A stretch of 64,000 nucleotides of DNA from Magnetococcales bacterium. GTDB lineage: Bacteria; Pseudomonadota; Magnetococcia; Magnetococcales; Magnetaquicoccaceae. Shown here piece after piece: positions 18,241 to 29,200 of this stretch. Under the pieces are notes generated by a model. It saw nothing but the letters and a program-made list of their open reading frames with translations, was not told where the DNA came from and searched no databases. Positions within the stretch are counted from its first letter, which is position 1, and every line of letters starts with the position of its first letter. Made by a program: the position numbers and the translations under genes. Location of the stretch: positions 1 to 64,000 of the forward strand of contig JADGAR010000011.1 of the NCBI GenBank assembly GCA_015231915.1. The letters run 5' to 3'.

Positions 18241-18977
18241 GGCATGACCTCCTTGACGAAATGCAGCAGGAACTCCCGATTGCCCGCCGGTCCCAACACC
18301 GGCGACGGCAATACCCGCACCACCCGCAATCCCAGCCGCCCTGCCTCCGCCTCAACCAGACCGATGGCCTCCTGGTGCAAAAGCGGATCGGTGACCACCC
18401 CCCCCTTTTGCACCCGATCACGGGGCAATTCGAACTGCGGTTTCACCAATACCACCCCCTCCCCCCCCGGACGGAGATGCGACACGACAGGCGCCATGGA
18501 GTGTACCAATGACACGAAACTGAGATCGGCACTGCAAAAATCCATCGGTTCGGGGAGATCCGTCGCCGTCAGGTGCCGGATGTTGCGCCGGTCCATCACC
18601 ACCACGCGGGGGTCCGAGACCAGTTTCCAGGCCAGCAGCCCGTAACCGACATCCAGGGCGTACACCCTGCGCGCCCCATGGGCCAGCATGACATCCGTGA
18701 ACCCCCCGGTGGATGCCCCCACGTCCAGACAGACCGCCCCCGTCAGATCGATGGGGCAAGCCTCCAGTGCGGCGGCCAGTTTCAACCCCCCGCGCGACAC
18801 CCACGGCACGGGTTTTTCCTTGAGCCGGATTGCCGCCCCGTCGGGAACGGGGGTTCCCGGCTTGTTCCAGGGGCGATCGTTCACCAGCACCTTGCCGGTC
18901 ATGATCAACCCGCGCGCAGCACTCAGGTCGGCGACCAGACCGCGTTCGAGCAACAGCCGGTCCAGCCTGTGCGCCAT
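18237..18977 (-). CDS. tlyA: TlyA family rRNA (cytidine-2'-O)-methyltransferase
   Basis: The 246-residue protein has an N-terminal S4 RNA-binding domain (about 1-60: R-L-D-R-L-L-L-E-R-G, then G-K-V-L-V-N). An FtsJ-like methyltransferase domain follows with V-C-L-D-V-G-A-S-T-G-G-F-T-D near residue 85. TlyA proteins methylate ribose at C1409 of 16S and C1920 of 23S rRNA. The start at 18977 sits 4 nt after the dxs stop and gives the usual M-A-x-R-L-D start and a normal length. The dxs-tlyA order following ispA-xseB is a widely conserved housekeeping arrangement. Confidence 0.92.
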   Translation of the reverse strand: MAHRLDRLLLERGLVADLSAARGLIMTGKVLVNDRPWNKPGTPVPDGAAIRLKEKPVPWVSRGGLKLAAALEACPIDLTGAVCLDVGASTGGFTDVMLAHGARRVYALDVGYGLLAWKLVSDPRVVVMDRRNIRHLTATDLPEPMDFCSADLSFVSLVHSMAPVVSHLRPGGEGVVLVKPQFELPRDRVQKGGVVTDPLLHQEAIGLVEAEAGRLGLRVVRVLPSPVLGPAGNREFLLHFVKEVMP

Positions 18978-18981
18978 GGCG

Positions 18982-20850
18982 TCATTGCAACAACGCCTGG
19001 ACCCGCCTGACGATCCCGGCGACATCCAGTTCCAGTTCGGCGCGCAGTTCGCACTGGCCGCCGTGGGGAATGAAACGGTCGGGAATCCCCCAGTTGCGGA
19101 TCCGGCACCCCCCGTCCAGGCTGCCATCCTGGGCCAGAAACTCCAGCAGCGCGGCACCGAACCCCCCCTGGGTGGTATTCTCCTCCAGAGTGGCGATCAC
19201 CTTCACCCGCGCGGCCTTTCTGGCCAGTTGCGCATCCAGGGGCTTGACGAACCGGAAGTCGTACACCCCGACGGAAATCCCTTGTTTTTCCAGTTCGTTG
19301 GCAGCCAGCAAAGCGGGATGCACGGGTTGTCCGACTGCGGCCAGGATGATGTCGGTCCCGTCACGCAGGATGCGCCCGACCCCCACGGGCAACGTCCTGG
19401 CCGGCTCCCGGGGCAGGTCCATGACCGCGCCGCGCGGATAGCGGATCGCCACCGGACGGCCCAGGGTGACCGCCGTGGCGAGCATGTGCCGCAACTCGTT
19501 CTCGTCGGCAGGGGCCATGATGACCAGATCGGGCAGGGCGCGCAGAAAGGTCAGATCGAACACCCCGGCATGGGTCGGCCCGTCCGAACCGACCAGACCG
19601 GCACGATCCAGGGCGAAGACCACCGGGAGTTTCTGCAACACCACGTCGTGAATGATCTGGTCATAGGCGCGCTGCAAGAAGGTCGAATAGATGGCCACCA
19701 CCGGGACATACCCCTCGCAGGCCAGCCCGGCGGCAAAGGTGACGGCGTGCTGTTCCGCGATGCCCACGTCGAAAAAGCGATCCGGAAACCGCTCCTGAAA
19801 CTCCGACAAACCGGTCCCCTCCGGCATGGCCGCCGTGATGGCCATGATCTTCTGGTTGCTCTGGGCCAACGCCACCAGGGTGTCGGAAAAAACCTGAGTA
19901 TAAGAAGGCGTCGCCTCGCGGGAGGGGAGAATCCCCTTGCCCCGGTCGAAGGGCGACACCCCGTGATAGGTGCAGGGATTGCGTTCCGCCGGGGCGAACC
20001 CCTTGCCCTTGCGGGTGACCACATGCACCAGGATCGGACCCGGCAACTGCTTGACATTGCGCAAGGTGGGCAGCAACTGGGCAAAATCGTGGCCATCGAT
20101 AGGCCCGAAATAGTCGAAACCCAGCTCCTCGAAGAGGGTGCCGGGGGTGAGCATCCCCTTCATGTGCTCCTCGGCCTTGCGGGCCGCGTCCAGCAGAGGC
20201 GGGGCCAAACGGCCCAGGACCTTGCCCGTGCCCCCCTTGAAACGGGTATAGACACGTCCGCTCATGATGCGGCTCAAATAGGCGGAAAAGGCCCCGACAT
20301 TGGCCGAAATGGACATCTCGTTGTCGTTGAGGATGACGATCAGGTTGATTTCCTTCTGGTACTCCCCGGCATTGTTGAGGGCCTCGAAGACCATGCCGGC
20401 GGTCATGGCCCCGTCGCCGATGACCGCGATGGCGCGCCGTTTCTGTCCCTGGTGCCGGCTGGCCAGCGCCATGCCCAGGGCAGCGGAGATGGAGGTCGAG
20501 GAGTGACCGGCCCCGAAGGGGTCGTAGCGGCTCTCGGTGCGCAGGGTGAACCCGGAAAGGCCATGCCGCTGCCGCAGGGTGTGCATGCGCTCCCGCCGAC
20601 CGGTGAGGATCTTGTGGGGATAGGATTGATGCCCCACATCCCAGATCAGGCGATCCTCCGGGGTGTCGAAGACGTAATGGAGCGCGACGGTCAACTCCAC
20701 CACGCCGAGGCTCGCCCCCAGATGGCCGCCGGTGGAGGAGACGGTCTCGATGGTGAACTCGCGGAGTTCGTCCGCCACCTGTCGCAGGGCGTGCTCCGGC
20801 AGGGCGCGGAGTTGATGGGGTTCGTTGATGCTTTTGAGGATCGAATACAT
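18982..20850 (-). CDS. dxs: 1-deoxy-D-xylulose-5-phosphate synthase
   Basis: The 622-residue protein matches DXS in full length. It has thiamine-diphosphate features (G-H-L-G-A-S-L-G near residue 50, V-I-G-D-G-A-M-T-A-G near 152), the transketolase pyrimidine domain (A-E-Q-H-A-V-T-F-A-A near 370) and a C-terminal transketolase domain. It condenses pyruvate with glyceraldehyde 3-phosphate, the first step of the MEP isoprenoid pathway, in the cytoplasm. The start at 20850 (M-Y-S-I-L-K) gives the usual N-terminus although no strong Shine-Dalgarno site precedes it. It lies 16 nt downstream of ispA. Confidence 0.96.
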   Translation of the reverse strand: MYSILKSINEPHQLRALPEHALRQVADELREFTIETVSSTGGHLGASLGVVELTVALHYVFDTPEDRLIWDVGHQSYPHKILTGRRERMHTLRQRHGLSGFTLRTESRYDPFGAGHSSTSISAALGMALASRHQGQKRRAIAVIGDGAMTAGMVFEALNNAGEYQKEINLIVILNDNEMSISANVGAFSAYLSRIMSGRVYTRFKGGTGKVLGRLAPPLLDAARKAEEHMKGMLTPGTLFEELGFDYFGPIDGHDFAQLLPTLRNVKQLPGPILVHVVTRKGKGFAPAERNPCTYHGVSPFDRGKGILPSREATPSYTQVFSDTLVALAQSNQKIMAITAAMPEGTGLSEFQERFPDRFFDVGIAEQHAVTFAAGLACEGYVPVVAIYSTFLQRAYDQIIHDVVLQKLPVVFALDRAGLVGSDGPTHAGVFDLTFLRALPDLVIMAPADENELRHMLATAVTLGRPVAIRYPRGAVMDLPREPARTLPVGVGRILRDGTDIILAAVGQPVHPALLAANELEKQGISVGVYDFRFVKPLDAQLARKAARVKVIATLEENTTQGGFGAALLEFLAQDGSLDGGCRIRNWGIPDRFIPHGGQCELRAELELDVAGIVRRVQALLQ

Positions 20851-20866
20851 AAGGAACCGTTCGTAA

Positions 20867-21751
20867 TCAGTGGGTGCGGTCCAACAGCATCCGGACCAGG
20901 CCGCGCAGGGGATCGGCAGCCGACGAGAAAGGCGCCAGGGCCTCCAGGGCCTCCCGGACCATGGAGGCCGCCTCCTCCCGGGCCTGGGCGACGCCAAGGA
21001 GCGAACAATAGGAGGCCTTGTTCCGTTTGCGGTCGTTGCCGGCGGTCTTGCCCATCACGAGGCTGTCGCCCACCTCGTCCAGGATGTCGTCGGTGATCTG
21101 GAAGGCGAGTCCGAAGGCTTCGCCGTAGCGCTTGAGCGCCCGCGTCCCTTCCGGGGAGCCGCCGCCGAGCCGGGCACCGGCCAGAATGGCGGAACGGATC
21201 AGGGCGCCGGTCTTGTGGATGTGGACGTTCTGGAGTTCCGGCAGGGAGAGAAGGCGGTTTTCCGCCTCCATGTCCATCATCTGACCGCCCACCATGCCAT
21301 GGATGCCGGCGTCGCTGGCCAATTGTGCCACCACGGTCATCTGGATGGCCGGATCCACGCCCGCGACGGGACGAACCGCCAGTTCGAAGGCAAAGGTGAG
21401 CAGTGCGTCACCGGCCAGGATGGCGGTGGCCTCGTCGAAGGCCTTGTGACAGGTGGGGCGTCCCCGGCGCAGGTCGTCGTCGTCCATGGCAGGGAGGTCG
21501 TCGTGGATCAGGGAGTAGGTATGGATGCACTCCATGGCGCAGGCGAAGGGAAGCAGAGGCGACGTTTGTCCCCCCACCGCCTCGGCGGCGGCCAGCACCA
21601 GGATGGGCCGCAACCGCTTGCCGCCCCCCATGAGGCTGTGGCGGATGGCGGCATTGAGGCGTTGCGGCGGACGCTGGACGGGCGGCAGAAGATCTTCCAG
21701 CGCCTGTTCCACCAGCAGCCTGCGCTCTTCCAGATAGCGGGAAAGGTCCAT
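20867..21751 (-). CDS. ispA: Polyprenyl synthetase, farnesyl diphosphate synthase type
   Basis: The 294-residue protein shows both aspartate-rich motifs of trans-prenyltransferases: D-D-L-P-A-M-D-D-D-D near residue 85, with the two-residue insertion typical of short-chain bacterial enzymes, and D-D-I-L-D near 222. A G-G-K-R-L-R-P motif sits near residue 45. It makes farnesyl (or geranyl) diphosphate from isopentenyl units, feeding undecaprenyl, quinone and hopanoid synthesis. It is placed 4 nt after xseB and 16 nt before dxs, the standard cluster. Product chain length is inferred from family, not proved. Confidence 0.93.
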   Translation of the reverse strand: MDLSRYLEERRLLVEQALEDLLPPVQRPPQRLNAAIRHSLMGGGKRLRPILVLAAAEAVGGQTSPLLPFACAMECIHTYSLIHDDLPAMDDDDLRRGRPTCHKAFDEATAILAGDALLTFAFELAVRPVAGVDPAIQMTVVAQLASDAGIHGMVGGQMMDMEAENRLLSLPELQNVHIHKTGALIRSAILAGARLGGGSPEGTRALKRYGEAFGLAFQITDDILDEVGDSLVMGKTAGNDRKRNKASYCSLLGVAQAREEAASMVREALEALAPFSSAADPLRGLVRMLLDRTH

Positions 21752-21755
21752 GGCA

Positions 21756-21977
21756 TCAACCCGCGACCAGGCCGTCCCGGGAGGCGGAAGCGGTCAACTC
21801 CTCGATGCGCTTCTGGGCGGCGTCCAGGCGCTGTTGACAGTGCCGGGCCAGGGCCGTCCCCTCCTCGAACGCGGCAAGCCCCTCTTCCAGGGGCAGGTCG
21901 CCCTGCTCCAGGCGAGCGACGACCTCTTCCAGGCGACCCAGGGAGCGTTCGAAGTCGAGCGATTTCATGGTATCCAT
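21756..21977 (-). CDS. xseB: Exodeoxyribonuclease VII small subunit
   Basis: The 73-residue helical protein has the conserved R-L-E-E-V-V-A-R-L-E-Q-G-D-L-P-L-E-E segment and the C-terminal C-Q-Q-R-L-D-A-A-Q region of XseB. It assembles with XseA to degrade single-stranded DNA; xseA is not in the window. Two starts, 21977 and 21968, are possible. The first follows GGGAA at about 6 nt and is chosen. It is the promoter-proximal gene of the xseB-ispA-dxs-tlyA operon. Confidence 0.92.
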   Translation of the reverse strand: MDTMKSLDFERSLGRLEEVVARLEQGDLPLEEGLAAFEEGTALARHCQQRLDAAQKRIEELTASASRDGLVAG

Positions 21978-22028
21978 GCGGCATTCCCGTTTTTTTTCGG
22001 CTGTCCGGTGCTTCGAGACAAAGAATAC

Positions 22029-22057
22029 ATCATAGCAGCCCGCGCACCTGGAAGCAA
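22029..22057 (-). promoter_or_regulatory. Predicted sigma-70 promoter of the xseB operon
   Basis: Reading the minus strand, TTGCTT (22057-22052) is followed after 17 nt by TATGAT (22034-22029), a 5/6 match to the -10 consensus. Transcription would start near 22022, giving a leader of about 45 nt before xseB. Spacing and -10 are good; the -35 is only 3/6. Confidence 0.5.
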
Positions 22058-22106
22058 TCGTTGCGTTGCACCCCGTTTTGCATGCCGCGTCGCGCAACGC
22101 ATTTCC

Positions 22107-22135
22107 TTGCATTCGCGGATAGTTGAGAATATAAA
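22107..22135 (+). promoter_or_regulatory. Possible promoter of the NIT-domain chemoreceptor gene
   Basis: TTGCAT (22107-22112) and TATAAA (22130-22135) are separated by 17 nt. The -10 matches 5 of 6 and the -35 only 3 of 6. It lies about 60 nt upstream of the ATG at 22198. No sigma-28-type flagellar promoter was seen. Confidence 0.4.
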
Positions 22136-22197
22136 CAACAATTCAGAAAAATCTTCATCCATGCCATCATCACGCGCCAACGACACGGAGCCACATC

Positions 22198-24945
22198 ATG
22201 CAATGGCTGCACGACATTCGATTGCGGACCAAGTTCGTCATTCTGCTCTTTTTCCCCTTGATGGGCTGTCTGTGGTTCGGAGGCTTTCTTGCCCTGGAGA
22301 AGAGCGCGACCAGTCGCCGCATGGACGCCATGCACTCCCTGGCCAATCTGGCGGTTCGGGTCAACGCCCTGGTGCATGCCACCCAAACCGAACGGGGCAT
22401 GTCGGCAGGCCTGCTGGCCAGCAAGGGGGGAAAATTCAAACAGGAACTCCCGAACCACCGCGCAACGGCCACCGATGAAAAACGCAACGCACTGCAACAG
22501 TTCCTGCGCGGCTTCGACCCCACCCGGTTCGATGACGGGTTTGCCGGGCACCTGCGGGCCGGCATGGAGAAACTGCAAGGAGTGGACGCCCTGCGCAAGG
22601 CGGTGGATGGCCTCTCCATCCAGGCGCCGGAAGCCATCCAGGCCTATACCGAAATCATCAACGCCCTCTTCGCCACCCTGGACGAACTGCCCAGACTGGC
22701 ATCGGATGCACCGATGGCCGCCGCCGTCAGCGCCTATGTCAACCTTTCGCTGGCCAAGGAGCGCGCCGGCCTGGAACGGGCCACCCTGAACGCCACCTTC
22801 TCCCGGGACGCCTTCGCCCCAGGCATGGTGCGCCGCCTGGGGGAACTGCTCGGCGAGGAGTCGGGTTACCTGCACGGCTTTCATGCGCTGGCCACCCCGG
22901 AACAAAACGCATTCTTCAAACAGACGGTCCAGGGCCAGCCGATCGAGGCAGTGGCCAACTTCCGCCGCATCGCCTTCGACAAGGCCGCCACCGGCGGATT
23001 CGGCGTGGACCCGACCGCCTGGTTTGACGCCAGCACCAGGAAAATCGACCAGCTCAAGGTGGTGGAGGAGCGACTGGCGACCGATCTCATCGACCGGGTG
23101 GAAACCCTGCGCACGGCGTCGTTTTATGGATTTCTCGCCTCGTCCATGCTGGTACTCCTGTTGATCACCCTCTCCAGCTGGCTGGGTTATTTCTACTCCC
23201 GTCACATCCTCGGGCTGGTGGGCGGGGAACCCAATGACGTGGTGGCGCTCCTGGAACGGGTGGCGATGGGCGATCTGACCGTCGCCATGAACGGCGACAC
23301 CAGCAGGGGCATCCTCGGGGCCACCATCCGCATGGTGAACAACATCCGCCTGATCATCCACCAGATTCACATCCAGACCGACACCCTGAAGGCCTGCGTC
23401 AACGAGTTGCTGGCAGCGAAACAGACCCTGGACGAGGATGCCGGCGCCGGCTCCACGCTGGTGCGCGAGGTCGCTTCGACCAACGCCCTGTTCGAACAAC
23501 AGGCCGGTCTCATCCAGGAAAACGCACAAATGACCACCAACAACATCAATGTGGTGGCGGCGGCCATCCACCAGCTCACCACCTCCATCATGGGCATTGC
23601 GGAGATCTCCCGGCAGGCCTCCCTCACGGCAGGGACCATGGCCGCCGCCTCGGAGCAGATGACCGCCAATCTGGCGGGGGTCAACGGCAGTCTGGCGCAA
23701 GTCAACCAATCGGTAGGGTCCGTGGCCAGGTCGGTGGACGAGATGAGCGCCTCCCTCGAAGAGGTGCGGGAACGGTGCGAGACCGCCAGCCGGGAGGCGA
23801 GCCAGGCCGACAGGGTGGCGGAAAGCAGCCTGACCATCATGGAAAGACTGGGAGACGCGGCACGGGAGATCGGCAACGTGACCGGCATCATCAACACCAT
23901 TGCCGAACAGACCAACATGCTGGCGCTCAACGCGGCCATCGAGGCCGCCGGCGCGGGGATGGCCGGCAAGGGATTCGCGGTGGTGGCCAACGAGGTCAAG
24001 GCCCTGGCCCGCCAGACCGCCGATGCCACCGCCCTGATCGCCCGACAGGTACAAGAGATCCAGGATTTCACCGGGGAGGCCGCCGATGCCGTGCGCCAGA
24101 TCGCCCACATGGTGGATACCCTGGCCGCCACCAACCAGCGCATCACCGAAGCCGTGGGGGCGCAGGCCAATGTCACCCGCACCATCGCCCAATCCATGGA
24201 CGAAGTCGCCCAGGCCGCCGAGGACGTGACCCGCAACGCCCAGGAGCTTTCGGTGGCGGCCAACGAGGTCGCCCATGCCGCCGAGGAGACCGCGCACGGG
24301 GCCGAGGAGATCTCCCGTGCCTCCACCGAGGCCTCCAGGGCCGCCGAGGAGTTGTCCCAGGGCAGCCACGAGGTGCAGGAACTCTCCTCCTCCACGTTGC
24401 AGGCCGCCCGGTCGGCGCTGGAGAACATCATCGCCGCCAACCACAAGGTGCGCGAGACCGTCAGCCGGGTCGGCTACATCGAGGGCACCGCCCATCACAC
24501 GGCCATCCTGGTGGATGTGGTCCACACCTCCGCCGAGGATCTGACCAAGGCCAGCGGGATGATCCGCGTGGAGGAGGCGCCCTTTCCCACCGGCGCCATC
24601 AAGGGCGCGCACCTCAAGTGGCTGGGCAGACTGGAAAACGTCATCCGGGGGCGCGTCGCGCTTTCCGCCAGGGAGGTGGCCACCGGCCACGATTGCGACT
24701 TCGGCAAGTGGTACGACAACGACGGGAGCAAACGTTTCGGCGAACTGCCAACCTTCCGGGAGATGGGCAAGGTTCACATGTCGGTGCATGACACCGCACG
24801 CGAGACCGTGCAACTGGTCAACGACGGGCGCGTCGAGGAGGCCATCCGCTCCATGGATCGCTTCAACGAGATCCGCCGGGAGCTGTTCGCCATCATGGAC
24901 CGGCTCTATCTGGAGATCCGCACCGCCGCACGGGTCCCAGGGTGA
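22198..24945 (+). CDS. Methyl-accepting chemotaxis protein with NIT sensor and C-terminal CZB domain
   Basis: The 915-residue receptor has a first helix near 12-33 and a periplasmic nitrate/nitrite-sensing (NIT)-like domain about 45-290, carrying the conserved Q-T-E-R-G-M-S motif. A second helix lies near 305-330, then HAMP, then a long signalling region whose hairpin tip reads [16 protein letters not shown]. The last 110 residues form a chemoreceptor zinc-binding (CZB) domain with the invariant C-D-F-G-K-W motif and surrounding histidines. CZB domains bind Zn and can respond to oxidants. The tip predicts coupling to CheA/CheW, which are not in the window. An ACGGAG precedes ATG 22198 by about 10 nt. 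Confidence 0.92.
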   Translation: MQWLHDIRLRTKFVILLFFPLMGCLWFGGFLALEKSATSRRMDAMHSLANLAVRVNALVHATQTERGMSAGLLASKGGKFKQELPNHRATATDEKRNALQQFLRGFDPTRFDDGFAGHLRAGMEKLQGVDALRKAVDGLSIQAPEAIQAYTEIINALFATLDELPRLASDAPMAAAVSAYVNLSLAKERAGLERATLNATFSRDAFAPGMVRRLGELLGEESGYLHGFHALATPEQNAFFKQTVQGQPIEAVANFRRIAFDKAATGGFGVDPTAWFDASTRKIDQLKVVEERLATDLIDRVETLRTASFYGFLASSMLVLLLITLSSWLGYFYSRHILGLVGGEPNDVVALLERVAMGDLTVAMNGDTSRGILGATIRMVNNIRLIIHQIHIQTDTLKACVNELLAAKQTLDEDAGAGSTLVREVASTNALFEQQAGLIQENAQMTTNNINVVAAAIHQLTTSIMGIAEISRQASLTAGTMAAASEQMTANLAGVNGSLAQVNQSVGSVARSVDEMSASLEEVRERCETASREASQADRVAESSLTIMERLGDAAREIGNVTGIINTIAEQTNMLALNAAIEAAGAGMAGKGFAVVANEVKALARQTADATALIARQVQEIQDFTGEAADAVRQIAHMVDTLAATNQRITEAVGAQANVTRTIAQSMDEVAQAAEDVTRNAQELSVAANEVAHAAEETAHGAEEISRASTEASRAAEELSQGSHEVQELSSSTLQAARSALENIIAANHKVRETVSRVGYIEGTAHHTAILVDVVHTSAEDLTKASGMIRVEEAPFPTGAIKGAHLKWLGRLENVIRGRVALSAREVATGHDCDFGKWYDNDGSKRFGELPTFREMGKVHMSVHDTARETVQLVNDGRVEEAIRSMDRFNEIRRELFAIMDRLYLEIRTAARVPG

Positions 24946-24946
24946 A

Positions 24947-26203
24947 CTAACCCCCCCCGTCCTTGTGCGCCAGGAGAAAGAGTTCGGTGCGTTGCATGGT
25001 CTCCAGGAAATTCAGCGGCGCCCGTTTGCGCGGCCAGTCGAACTGGACGCCATGGTAGATGAAGGCCCTGCCCTCCGGATCGACGCTCGGAAAACCGCGC
25101 ACGATGCGGCCCCGGACGATCAGGTGATTGCGATCCACCAGGGGAAAAACCAGCTCGATCGGCTCCCCGATCCGGAACGGCTCCACAGGCTGCTCGGGAG
25201 CCACGAAGACCCCGAAACCGGCCCCGCCTTCCGAGATGTTGAGGATGTTGACATAACGCATCTCGCCCGCCGCCTTGACCATGGCGGGGAAGGTCCGGAA
25301 ACACAACCGGAAATTGCCGCGCTGGTTGCTGCCCGCCTTGTCCCTGGCAAAGGTCATGCCGGCCCTGGTCTCGCCATAATGCCCGTCTCCCACCATGACC
25401 TTGTCGATGCTCCCCTTGCCCCAGGAGAGACTCGCCGCGATGGCCTCGATCTTGGAAACCCGCTCCACGGCATAATGCTCCAGGGTCTTGTGGATCTCCT
25501 CCTGGGTCATGACCACTGCGGGATCCGGATGCTGGAAAGGACCGCGCCACCGCCTGCGCGGCGGGACTGCGGGTTTGGCGGTCGGGGCCGGCGTGGGAAC
25601 GGGCGGCGGCGCTGGGGGTTCGGGCAGGACAGCGGCATTGAGCACGGTCGCCTCGTCCGGGGCGGATCGCTCCCCTCCCCCCTCCTCCTCCACAGCGACC
25701 GTATCCTGGCCAAGGAGGGCCTCCAGCGAGTCATGATGCTCCAGATCGATCTGCACCTCGTAGGTGACATCCCGGAAGGGCAGCCTGGCCTCGACACTGC
25801 GCAACCGCCCATCCGCCCGCAGTTCGGTCAGACCGTTGCGCAACATCTCGATCAGCTTGGCGGGTTTGCCGGTCTGGTGGACGCTGGTGACCTCCAGATC
25901 GGTGATCCGGTTGATGGCGCAGGTCAAACGGGCCACCTTGGCGTTCTCCCGCTTGCCGACCACGAACGTCTGATCGCGAATCGATTCCACGACCATGATG
26001 TTGCCGCTCCTGGTGACCAGATACGCCATGATCCGCTTGTCGACCGTCAGGTCCATGAAAGGCGCCAACTGGCCAACGGAACTGCTGATCGACATCCGTT
26101 TGCCTTGCAACTCCTCGAGCAGGGCATAAAACGGACGACTGCGATTGATCGTTATGGCCAGCATGTTCCAGAAAGTCGTGACGGTGCAGGTTCTTCCAGC
26201 CAT
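24947..26203 (-). CDS. PilZ-domain protein with an unknown N-terminal region
   Basis: The protein has about 418 residues. Its N-terminal 190 residues are mixed alpha/beta and unassigned. A low-complexity Pro/Ala linker follows (about 195-225). The C-terminal 170 residues carry a PilZ fold with basic R-x-x-x-R-like residues and the N-I-S-E-G-G-A-G diagnostic motif (N-x-S-x-x-G). PilZ domains bind c-di-GMP and usually act on motility or exopolysaccharide. The start at 26203 is favoured by GGAAG 4 nt upstream; an in-frame ATG at 26236 would add 11 residues. It follows the hybrid kinase gene by 36 nt on the same strand, so the two probably share a transcript. Confidence 0.75.
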   Translation of the reverse strand: MAGRTCTVTTFWNMLAITINRSRPFYALLEELQGKRMSISSSVGQLAPFMDLTVDKRIMAYLVTRSGNIMVVESIRDQTFVVGKRENAKVARLTCAINRITDLEVTSVHQTGKPAKLIEMLRNGLTELRADGRLRSVEARLPFRDVTYEVQIDLEHHDSLEALLGQDTVAVEEEGGGERSAPDEATVLNAAVLPEPPAPPPVPTPAPTAKPAVPPRRRWRGPFQHPDPAVVMTQEEIHKTLEHYAVERVSKIEAIAASLSWGKGSIDKVMVGDGHYGETRAGMTFARDKAGSNQRGNFRLCFRTFPAMVKAAGEMRYVNILNISEGGAGFGVFVAPEQPVEPFRIGEPIELVFPLVDRNHLIVRGRIVRGFPSVDPEGRAFIYHGVQFDWPRKRAPLNFLETMQRTELFLLAHKDGGG

Positions 26204-26239
26204 GTCGCTTCCATTCCCCCTATTTTTCGATTGCATGGA

Positions 26240-29200
26240 TCATGAATGCACATGGAGACGCATCGTCTCCAGCAGACGTTCCATGTCCACGGGTTTGCTC
26301 ACATGCCCGTTGGCCCCGGCGGCAAGGCTTTTCCGTTGATCCTCCGGCATCGCCTTGGCGGTCAGCGCCAGGACCGGCAGGGCGGCGAATCTCTCCTGGG
26401 CGCGCAGCCGCCGCATGGCCTCATAGCCGTCCATGACCGGCATCATGAGATCCATCAACACGATATCCACCGGCTCGCCGGTTTCCAGCACACGGAGCGC
26501 CTCGGCCCCATTGTTGGCCATGACCACGCGCCAACGACTCTTTTCCAGACTGCGGGCCATGGCGTACAGATTGCGCATGTCGTCATCCACCAGCAGGACC
26601 CGCCCACCACCGTTCCGGGCGGCCTGCGGCTCCTCCTCCCGTGGAGATGCCACAGGGGGGGGCGGGGCATGCGTCCGCTGCCAGGACAACAGGATCTCGT
26701 CATGCAGCCGCGCCTCCCGATCCGCGCCATCCACCACGATGGCATCGGTAAACCGCCGCAGACGGGCATGCTCCTCCCGTGTCAACGCCTGCGCGGCATG
26801 GATGACCACCGGCGGCAAAGGACGCAGGGCGGCCATCCGCTCCAGCAGTTCGCCCCCCTCCAGGTCCGGCAGCCGGGGAGCCACCACCAGACAATCGAAC
26901 GGCTCCTCCCCATGGCGGGCCAAGGCCTCTTCGCCACTGGCCGCAGCCACCACGGTCACCTGCCGCTCCCGCAACACTCCGCTCAGAAAACGCCACGCCC
27001 CGGGATCGGCATCCGCCAGCAACAGCCGACGCGTCACCAGGGGACAAGGCAGATGCAAGATGAAGGTGCTGCCCTGTCCCGGTTCGCTCTCCAACCGGAT
27101 CTCCCCTCCGGCCAACCGGGCCAGCCTGCTGGCAATGGCCAACCCCAGGCCGACCCCACCGCGCCGCGACTCCATGCCATCCCCCGGCAACTGATGAAAA
27201 GGGGTGAAGATCGCCTCCCGATGCTCCGGCGCGATGCCTGGACCGCTGTCTTGCACCGCGACCGCCAGCCGTTCCCCCTCCAGCCCCAGACGCACCTCCA
27301 CCCCGCCCTGCCGGGTGAACTGAAAGGCGTTGGCCACCAGATTCTTGACAATGCGCCGCAGTTTTTCCCCATCCGCCAGCCGCGGGGCCGCCAACCCCTC
27401 GCCCAGGCTCACCCGCCACTGCAGACCCCGCTCCCTGGCCAGCGGGAGAAACTGACGCCGCAGTTCCTCGGCGAACGTCTCCAACCGGATCTCCGCCCGC
27501 GTATCCTCCACCTGCCCCGCCTCGATGCGGGACAGATCCAGCAGGTCGTTGATCAGCCCCAGCAACTCGCTGCCGCTCTGGCGCATCACCTCGGCGGCCT
27601 CCACCTGATCCGGACGCAGATTCCCCTCCCCGTTCCGACAGAACTCCCCGGCCAGGATCAGGATGCTGTTCAGGGGGGTGCGCAGTTCATGGGACATGGT
27701 GGCCAGGAATTCGGACTTGTACTGACCGGTTCGCTCCAGATCCTCCCGCGCCTTGGCCAGACGCGCATTCTGTTCGGTCAACTCCTCGGAGCGTTCCTCC
27801 AACTCCTGATTCATCTCTTCCAGTTCCTGCTGGCTGGTCTCCAGTTCGGCGGCCTGGCCGCGGGTCTCTTCCAGCAGATCCTCGATGTGGCGGATCCGTG
27901 CGAGGTTGTCCAGGGCCAGCCCGCCCACCGGGACCAGGGCCTCCAGCAACTGCCGCTGGACCGGGGTGAGGGGTCGCATGTGGGCCAGCACCACCACCCC
28001 GCCGACCCGCTCCCGATAGGGCAGGGGCAGGGCCAAAAGGAACGCTGGCCGCGCTGCGCCGACTCCGGTGGCCAACGACCATCCCTCCCCCGGCGCGCCC
28101 TCGAGGAACAACGGACGCCGCTCCAGCGCGCAGCGCCCGACGATCCCTTCCCCAAGTTCGCAACCGGCGCCCTCCTCGCGACCGGCCTCCAGGCGATAGG
28201 GCGCGACGCTCTCGTAACGACCCGTCCGGTCGTTCAGGAGGTGAAACTCCCCCATGGAGGCCTCCAGAAGCTCCATCAGCTCCCGCAAAAAGGCCTCCGG
28301 AAAGGCCTCGATGCCCTGGATGGACTGCATCAACGCGGAAAAACGGGCCAGATGCTCCTTGAGCCACAATTGATCCGCGACCTGGTCCGCCATGCGGTTG
28401 AAGGCGTCACCCATCCGCCCCGGTTCGTCATCCACCCGCACCGGCACCCGCGCCTCCCACTCGCCCTCGGCGATGCGGTGCATGGCGGACGAGAGGTCCC
28501 GCAGGGCGTGCAACAGAATCTTCCCGGACGCAGCCGCCAGCAGCGCCACCCCGAGCAGGGTCACCGCCAGGATCCACCCCAGACTCCGATGCATGGCCAG
28601 GGTCGGTGCCATGGCCTCGTCCAGGGAGAGGATCCCGGCCAGACTCCAGGAGACCCCGGGCAGTTGCAGCGCCACCCTGGAGCGCATCAGGCCCGCCTCC
28701 GGCAGGGGGGCAATGGCAGCGAAGCGCGGCATCTCCCGTCCGTCGCCGTCCAGCAAAACCACCTCCTCGGTCTCGCCCAGACCGGACTTGTCCCGCAGGA
28801 TCTCCTCCACGGCCCGCAAGGGGAGACGCCCCAACACCACGGCAGGACTCCCGTCCGCCAGATCCAGGGGAGCCGCCAGACAGATGGAGGGCATCGAAGC
28901 AGTGGGTGCACACGGGGGAAGGCCGATCACCACCCAGGTGGAGTCACCCCGGACCCGGGCGACGATTCGCTCCCCGGCCCGGGAGTCGTTGCGCAACGCC
29001 TGCGCAAACAGACTCTCCCGCCGATCCGCCAGCATCACCTCACCGCCACGCCCCTCCAGCAGGATCAATTCATCGAAGCCATGGACCACCGCGTGCTTCC
29101 GGAAACGCGCGGCCACGGTCTCCGGCTGCAACTCCGCATCGCGCGTCAGATCCAGGAGTTGCCGACCGGTCATGCGCAGGTGCTGCTCGACCTGGACCTT

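Noticed and set aside
22030-24813. Open frame of about 930 codons opposite the NIT chemoreceptor
   Set aside because: Glycine/histidine-rich shadow of a high-GC gene; no recognisable domain and no ribosome-binding site of note.
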